This document shows, one piece after another, positions 52,717 to 55,978 of a stretch of 55,978 bases of DNA. The number at the start of each line of letters is the position of its first letter. Within the stretch, counting starts at the first letter, position 1. The DNA is from an uncultured Candidatus Saccharibacteria bacterium (lineage in GTDB: Bacteria; Patescibacteriota; Saccharimonadia; Saccharimonadales; Saccharimonadaceae), in assembly GCA_938043965.1 (NCBI GenBank), contig CALIQQ010000009.1:1-55978 (forward strand), written 5' to 3'. Position numbers and translations under genes: made by a program. Under the pieces are notes generated by a model, which ran no database searches, was not told the origin of the DNA, and saw nothing but the letters and a program-made list of their open reading frames with translations.

Positions 52717-52968
52717 ATGACTAGAATTCAGGAAATTGTCTATGCTATACCAGAAGAAATCTTCAAGGATGAAGTTTTCAAAAGACTGGTACACACTAAG
52801 ATTTTTTCTAGACTTCGTTGTATAGGCCCAGAGTGTCTCTCTCCAGACGAAAGAGACAAAATTACTAACCAAATTACCGAATACTGCAAAGTAACCCCCA
52901 AGGAAGAGGAATTAGAAGAATTCTCTTACGCCTTTTCCAAACGCACGATGGAAATTTTTAATTATTAA
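52717..52968 (+). CDS. Orphan small protein, 83 aa
   Basis: Not recognised. It opens MTRIQEIVYAIPEEIFKDEV, is helical and charged, and has two Cys (RCIGPEC, EYCKV). GGAGGT precedes ATG 52717; an earlier in-frame start lies in the leader without an SD sequence. It is expressed from the IS-end promoter at 52596 and ends at a strong terminator. The leader shares the CGCACATTT motif with the repeat-family genes, so it may belong to the same regulatory group. Confidence 0.6.
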   Translation: MTRIQEIVYAIPEEIFKDEVFKRLVHTKIFSRLRCIGPECLSPDERDKITNQITEYCKVTPKEEELEEFSYAFSKRTMEIFNY

Positions 52969-52986
52969 TCTTCCATCCCTCTCATC

Positions 52987-53012
52987 GCCCCGGTCTCCCG
53001 GGGCAATTTTAA
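52987..53012 (+). terminator. Terminator of the 83-aa gene
   Basis: GCCCCGG/CCGGGGC stem followed by a T-rich stretch. It overlaps the end of the convergent gene. Confidence 0.75.
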
Positions 53013-53845
53013 TCTTCGCCCATGTTATGAAAATAAGCCGTCGTCGATACCGTGGAAGGGTCGACCTTCAATGTACCATCCTTTTCTGCCTTTTTGTATT
53101 CATCGGCAAAAGCTATCCTCATGTATCTCTCTACACTACTACGATCATACTCATATCTCGCATCGGTATCACGGTAAATATCATGAGCTTTATCATACGA
53201 CTTATCATCATTGGTCAGAAAATTACGAAACGTTAGTCTCCTTACCCCATACTCGTCGGCCAGATCATTAATTTGATTTAAATTAGTAATCATACTATTA
53301 TGCGCATTTTTGCGTGCATCATTATAGGCTTCTACGTCTTTATTTCTTAATTTAAAGTCGCGCTCAGCTTCTATATGTGCGCAAACCTTATAATATAAAT
53401 CCCCTAAAATTTTATTATGCTTTTCGCGCTCTTCTGGGTTTTCATTTTCTGAAATTTTCTGCTTTAATGTAGTTTTTCTTTCATCATAAAAATTTCCTGC
53501 ATATACCTCAGTCGTCATAGTACGGTCACCCATTGAAATTCTTTCTTCGTGATCCTTCTCGTATTTCGAAGCATAGCAAGCATCATACTCCGCTTCTTTC
53601 ATTTTGAAAAAAGCCCCACCGACCTCATCTTCCCACTTTTCGAATTCAGTTTCCGATATTTTATTATCTTTTACTCTTCGATCAAAGGATTGCTCTGCTC
53701 CTACATAATAACGCGCCCAGTGTACCGTATCCTCACGCCTTCGCTCCATAAACTCTTGCTCACGTTTTACACTCTCCGCAAAATTATCAAACGCACTTGT
53801 AGTTTTATTTTGTTTGTCAGAATCAGACAGTCTCTCAAAAGACAT
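53009..53845 (-). CDS. Orphan highly charged protein, 278 aa
   Basis: Not recognised. The composition is very hydrophilic, with many Asp, Glu, Lys, Arg and Tyr, and strongly helical, probably coiled coil over residues 20-180 (VKREQEFMERRREDTVHWAR, EFEKWEDEVGGAFFKMKEAE). No signal peptide or membrane segment. AAGGAGGTG stands two bases before the ATG. A TAAAAT box lies about 20 bases upstream, beside a decayed IS end at about 53905. No function can be assigned. Confidence 0.65.
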   Translation of the reverse strand: MSFERLSDSDKQNKTTSAFDNFAESVKREQEFMERRREDTVHWARYYVGAEQSFDRRVKDNKISETEFEKWEDEVGGAFFKMKEAEYDACYASKYEKDHEERISMGDRTMTTEVYAGNFYDERKTTLKQKISENENPEEREKHNKILGDLYYKVCAHIEAERDFKLRNKDVEAYNDARKNAHNSMITNLNQINDLADEYGVRRLTFRNFLTNDDKSYDKAHDIYRDTDARYEYDRSSVERYMRIAFADEYKKAEKDGTLKVDPSTVSTTAYFHNMGED

Positions 53846-53899
53846 TACACCTCCTTTTTCTTAATTTTATCACCATTTAGTCTAAATGAACCCCCTTAG

Positions 53900-54157
53900 A
53901 GAGTTCAGCACCTTTACAACATCTATATAGGAGTCATTCTTAATGCTCTGTATGTATTCTAACATAGTTATAGTAAATAAGATATTCTCTTATGCTTTGC
54001 TGCGTTGAATTTCTATAGACTTGGCTATACAATATGCCATAGGTAGATCTCCTATTTACGTTTGTTGTTATTCTTAAGTATGGATCTACCTATTTTTATT
54101 GGTAAGATTTGGCTAGTATTTGTTGCAAAGATCCTGGACTATTACGAGGTATTGACA
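53900..54157 (-). mobile_element. Internally deleted IS relic with both ends
   Basis: The right side (54041-54157) matches the IS 5' end: terminal repeat with TTGCAAAGATCCTGGACTAT, then a TAGGTAGATC/GATCTACCTA hairpin, then a transposase start at 54040 (MAYCIAKSIEIQ) that hits a stop after 16 codons. The left side near 53905-53935 resembles the 3' end (GTTGTAAAGGTGCTG). Between them about 130 bp remain, so this is a MITE-like deletion derivative. It fills the gap 53846-54244 together with the next promoter. Confidence 0.55.
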
Positions 54158-54180
54158 TTTCAAGGTGTTTATGTTATAAT
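54152..54180 (+). promoter_or_regulatory. IS-end promoter of the sigma4/alpha-CTD fusion gene
   Basis: TTGACA (54152-54157) at the IS tip, a 17-bp spacer and TATAAT (54175-54180): a full consensus promoter. Confidence 0.85.
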
Positions 54181-54244
54181 GAGAAAAGTTAGATTAAACC
54201 TAAAGTAGTTAAACATTTTAGTCACCTTTAGAGGAGGAAAAGTC

Positions 54245-55018
54245 ATGATGAATCTTAATCTTTTAGGTAACCCGTCAATCGAGAAAATCGTTGCAGCTGC
54301 GCGGTTTGACTCGCTCGAATCTCTTGCAATTTGTTCCTGCATCGATGATCTCACTAGTATTGATGGAATCGGCCCCAAAAAAGCTGAGAAAATCAAGGAG
54401 GTATTAAAGCAGCATGGTTTACGCACGAAGCTTTCCAGCGAGGAGTATTTTCTGGTTAATATTTTTGCTAATGATAATCGCTCCGAATTAATCAAGCAGT
54501 TTTGGGAAAACCCGATGTCGGATGAGCAGAAAAAATGCCTTTACGATCTTCTTCTCTCAGGTTTATCCGAGAGAGAGAACGCAATTTTGAAGCTTTACTA
54601 CGGATTGGGTTGCGAGCGCGTGTCTCTTGAAGAAATTGGTCAGAAATATCATTTTACCAGAGTGCACATTAGGCATATTCTGATAAAAGCAAAAAGCAAA
54701 CTTAGGCATCCAAATAAAAGGCAACAATTGGAATTGCTGATGTTAAACAGGTCAGAACTTCAGTCTCGTTTATTGACGACAAAATGGGAGTTATCTGTTG
54801 CAAAGACAACTATTCAGCATTATGAACAAAAATGCGAAAGGACAGAACCTGTTGACAGTCCAATTGAGATACTCAACTTATCAAAACGTTCCTATAACGC
54901 TCTGAAACGCGCCAGGATTAATACTGTTGAAGAGGCTAGGAATGCCGATTTGACCAAGGTACGCAATCTTGGCCGTCATTCTATAGAGGAGGTGACTGAA
55001 AAAATAAACAGTTTGTAA
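54245..55018 (+). CDS. HhH - sigma region 4 - alpha-CTD fusion protein, putative transcription factor
   Basis: 257 aa with three recognisable parts. Residues about 37-57 (TSIDGIGPKKAEKIKEVL) form a helix-hairpin-helix. Residues about 106-160 match sigma70 region 4: LSERENAILKLYYGLG, VSLEEIGQKYHFTRVHIRHI, then KAKSKLRHP, the -35-recognition helix of primary sigma factors. After a helical linker, residues about 205-257 match the RNA polymerase alpha C-terminal domain (IEILNLSKRSYNALKRARIN, ADLTKVRNLGRHSIEEV). Sigma regions 1-3 are missing, so it is not a complete sigma factor. It probably binds promoter DNA and may imitate or recruit RNA polymerase parts. SD AGGAGG suits ATG 54245. The gene has a perfect IS-end promoter. 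Confidence 0.8.
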   Translation: MMNLNLLGNPSIEKIVAAARFDSLESLAICSCIDDLTSIDGIGPKKAEKIKEVLKQHGLRTKLSSEEYFLVNIFANDNRSELIKQFWENPMSDEQKKCLYDLLLSGLSERENAILKLYYGLGCERVSLEEIGQKYHFTRVHIRHILIKAKSKLRHPNKRQQLELLMLNRSELQSRLLTTKWELSVAKTTIQHYEQKCERTEPVDSPIEILNLSKRSYNALKRARINTVEEARNADLTKVRNLGRHSIEEVTEKINSL

Positions 55019-55041
55019 CTATCGATCTATGCACTTTAATT

Positions 55042-55069
55042 AAAGCTCTCGCTTCGGCGGGGCTTTTTT
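55042..55069 (+). terminator. Terminator of the fusion-protein gene
   Basis: AAAGCTCTCGC and GCGGGGCTTT form a stem with a TTCG tetraloop, then six T. Confidence 0.85.
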
Positions 55070-55082
55070 CATAAGCAGTACG

Positions 55083-55192
55083 TATAAGGTCCAGAGCCTT
55101 TGCAACATAACATGAGATTATTGCCATTAAAAAAGATAAGTTTGAAAAACTTTTAGTTCCAAATAAGAACGCTCTATCTTCTCTTTATCGTA
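55083..55192 (-). mobile_element. 3' end of a decayed IS with transposase C-terminus
   Basis: On the minus strand codons 55192-55127 read YDKEKIERSYLELKVFQTYL, a worn version of the YNxxRxHxSLxxxTPxxxL ending of IS3/IS481 transposases, followed by a stop. The spacer ATGGCAATAA and terminal repeat TATGTTGCAAAGGCTCTGGA follow, matching the contig ends. Upstream codons are interrupted by stops. The outer -35 hexamer is not kept. Confidence 0.6.
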
Positions 55193-55402
55193 CTAGAATG
55201 TCAGATATCTTAGAATATATCAAAAGATATCTAAAAAGTTAATACTACTTAAAAGCTGAATACGCTATATATAAATATATAAGCTCAGCCATCCATATGG
55301 TTTCGGTAATCGTTTCTGTATATTTTCAACAATTCTTCATTAATAAAATAGTATTAACCGATTATGCCTATCATAACATGCATCATATTCGTAATAAAAA
55401 AT
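55193..55402. other. Intergenic stretch without a recognisable gene
   Basis: AT-rich sequence with no reading frame supported by a ribosome binding site. Its right border is the terminator at 55403. It is probably decayed IS sequence, but nothing specific was recognised. Confidence 0.4.
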
Positions 55403-55432
55403 AATGCCCACGATGAAAACTGTGGGCATTTT
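55403..55432. terminator. Bidirectional terminator
   Basis: AATGCCCAC/GTGGGCATT stem flanked by T-rich sequence on both strands. It could end the minus-strand transcript that starts near 55882. Confidence 0.75.
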
Positions 55433-55639
55433 AGAAAAAATGTGTCAAGAGAGGTTATCATAGCTACGGTGTGGTTGATAAAATAAGCTTGTTGCTAAGT
55501 CTATCGTACGCCGATCATGGCTATGTCCCCAGTATCAGAGTCTGACTTTGTCGACCATTAGGAAAATGGCGATCGTTGTAAGTCATAGTAGAATCACTAT
55601 AAGTCGCGACTATAAAACACTGCACTTATTTTGTGATTT

Positions 55640-55882
55640 TACCAGAGGGCAAAAGCCCTCAACTCTGCCTTGATGCGTTTTCGTGCTCACTCCAGTAAGT
55701 TCCGTACCCTTAATACGGATAAAATCTGCCATCCTGAAAATTTTTCAGAACTTCGGGTCCCCCCTAACCAGATCCTTACGTCGTGCTGGTTTCCTAAGCC
55801 AGCGGCGAATACTACTTGCGACATCCCTTGGCACAATAAGGGAAATTGCGAATCGTTTGTGAATTACTCCCAAAACGATTAT
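55640..55882 (-). ncRNA. Candidate structured non-coding RNA
   Basis: It is transcribed leftward from the IS-end promoter at 55889-55917. No supported reading frame exists. Successive hairpins can be drawn: AATCGTTT/AAACGATT at the 5' end, CCCTT/AAGGG, GCTGG/CCAGC, CTGAAAA/TTTTCAG, TCCGTA/TACGGA and GAGGGC/GCCCTC. The last lacks a T run, so transcription may continue to the terminator at 55403. Signatures of tmRNA, RNase P RNA, SRP RNA and group I or II introns were looked for and not found. Confidence 0.5.
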
Positions 55883-55888
55883 ATTTAC

Positions 55889-55917
55889 ATTATAGCATAC
55901 ATTATCAAAAAAGTCAA
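55889..55917 (-). promoter_or_regulatory. IS-end promoter reading leftward
   Basis: On the minus strand: TTGACT (55917-55912) at the tip of the terminal repeat, a 17-bp spacer and TATAAT (55894-55889). Confidence 0.75.
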
Positions 55918-55923
55918 TACCTT

Positions 55924-55978
55924 CGTAATAGCTCACAACCTTTGCAACATAGAATGGTAAAGTTATTGCCATCAAAAA
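55924..55978 (-). mobile_element. 3' end of an IS at the right contig edge
   Basis: Exact inverted copy of bases 1-55. The element body lies to the right, outside the window, with its transposase reading toward the contig. Confidence 0.7.

Noticed and set aside
55117..55242. Plus-strand frame reading IIAIKKDKFEKLLVPNKNAL and ending at 55242
   Set aside because: No start codon or SD sequence, and a stop directly upstream. The same bases on the minus strand read as the worn end of a transposase, which explains them better.
55640..55882. tmRNA or RNase P RNA
   Set aside because: No tRNA-like ends or CCA, no tag frame, and none of the conserved RNase P segments such as GGAAAGTCC or ACAGAA were seen.
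55745..55975. Minus-strand frame of 76 codons at the right edge
   Set aside because: It runs through the IS terminal repeat, the -35 and the -10 of the leftward promoter and has no ribosome binding site.

Overview
The window looks like one contig from an ultrasmall Patescibacteria/CPR bacterium, most likely Candidatus Saccharibacteria (TM7). The basis is gene content and protein character, not a database match. The spc ribosomal cluster lacks rpmD (uL30), bL36 and uS14 are the cysteine-free forms, the genes are compact, and UGA is used as an ordinary stop (for example in folA), which argues against the recoded Absconditabacteria/Gracilibacteria. Both ends of the window carry the same 55-bp sequence in inverted orientation. 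That sequence is the 3' end of an insertion sequence (IS), so the contig very probably broke at a multicopy IS.

Layout: 129-1085 is an orphan gene driven by an IS-end promoter. 1251-2092 holds rpsP-khpA. 2213-2316 is a candidate small RNA. 2498-9815 is rpoB-rpoC with a structured leader. 10105-16584 is the S10/spc cluster from rplC to rpsH. 16770-25308 is a surface-glycan locus (sugar-phosphate transferase, two glycosyltransferases, polymerase, pyruvyl transferase, MenD-like enzyme, flippase). 25346-27178 holds tRNA-Pro, a small S66-peptidase island between 25-bp direct repeats, tRNA-Asp and tRNA-Val. 27293-35755 resumes the spc/alpha clusters (rplF to rpsI, with secY, a sortase gene, infA and rpoA). 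35886-37150 holds tRNA-Ala and an HD-domain gene with a structured leader. 37272-40153 is a thyA-folA-glyA one-carbon block. 40219-44251 holds an rluA-type gene, a delta-prime-like gene, a TPR gene and a FISUMP surface protein. 44379-47391 is a Fur/Zur-type regulator with znuABC behind a perfect palindromic operator. 47555-52264 holds three members of an uncharacterised helical-repeat family, with metK under a SAM riboswitch between them. 52332-55978 is an IS-littered accessory end with orphan genes, a sigma-4/alpha-CTD fusion protein and a candidate structured RNA.

The most interesting signals are these. (1) A protein at 54245-55018 joins a helix-hairpin-helix, a sigma70 region 4 and an RNA polymerase alpha C-terminal domain. 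(2) The ends of one IS family supply the -35 box, always exactly 17 bp from a good -10, to three genes and one candidate RNA. (3) A repeat-protein family and neighbouring orphans share near-consensus promoters and a leader motif. (4) The RNA polymerase beta' subunit lacks both zinc sites and has an Asp where the trigger-loop Arg is expected, while zinc uptake is kept and regulated. (5) A 1.5-kb S66-peptidase island carries two SD-equipped micro-ORFs. Several structured RNAs also stand out, before rpoB, rplC, rpmJ, the HD gene and metK and between rplO and secY.
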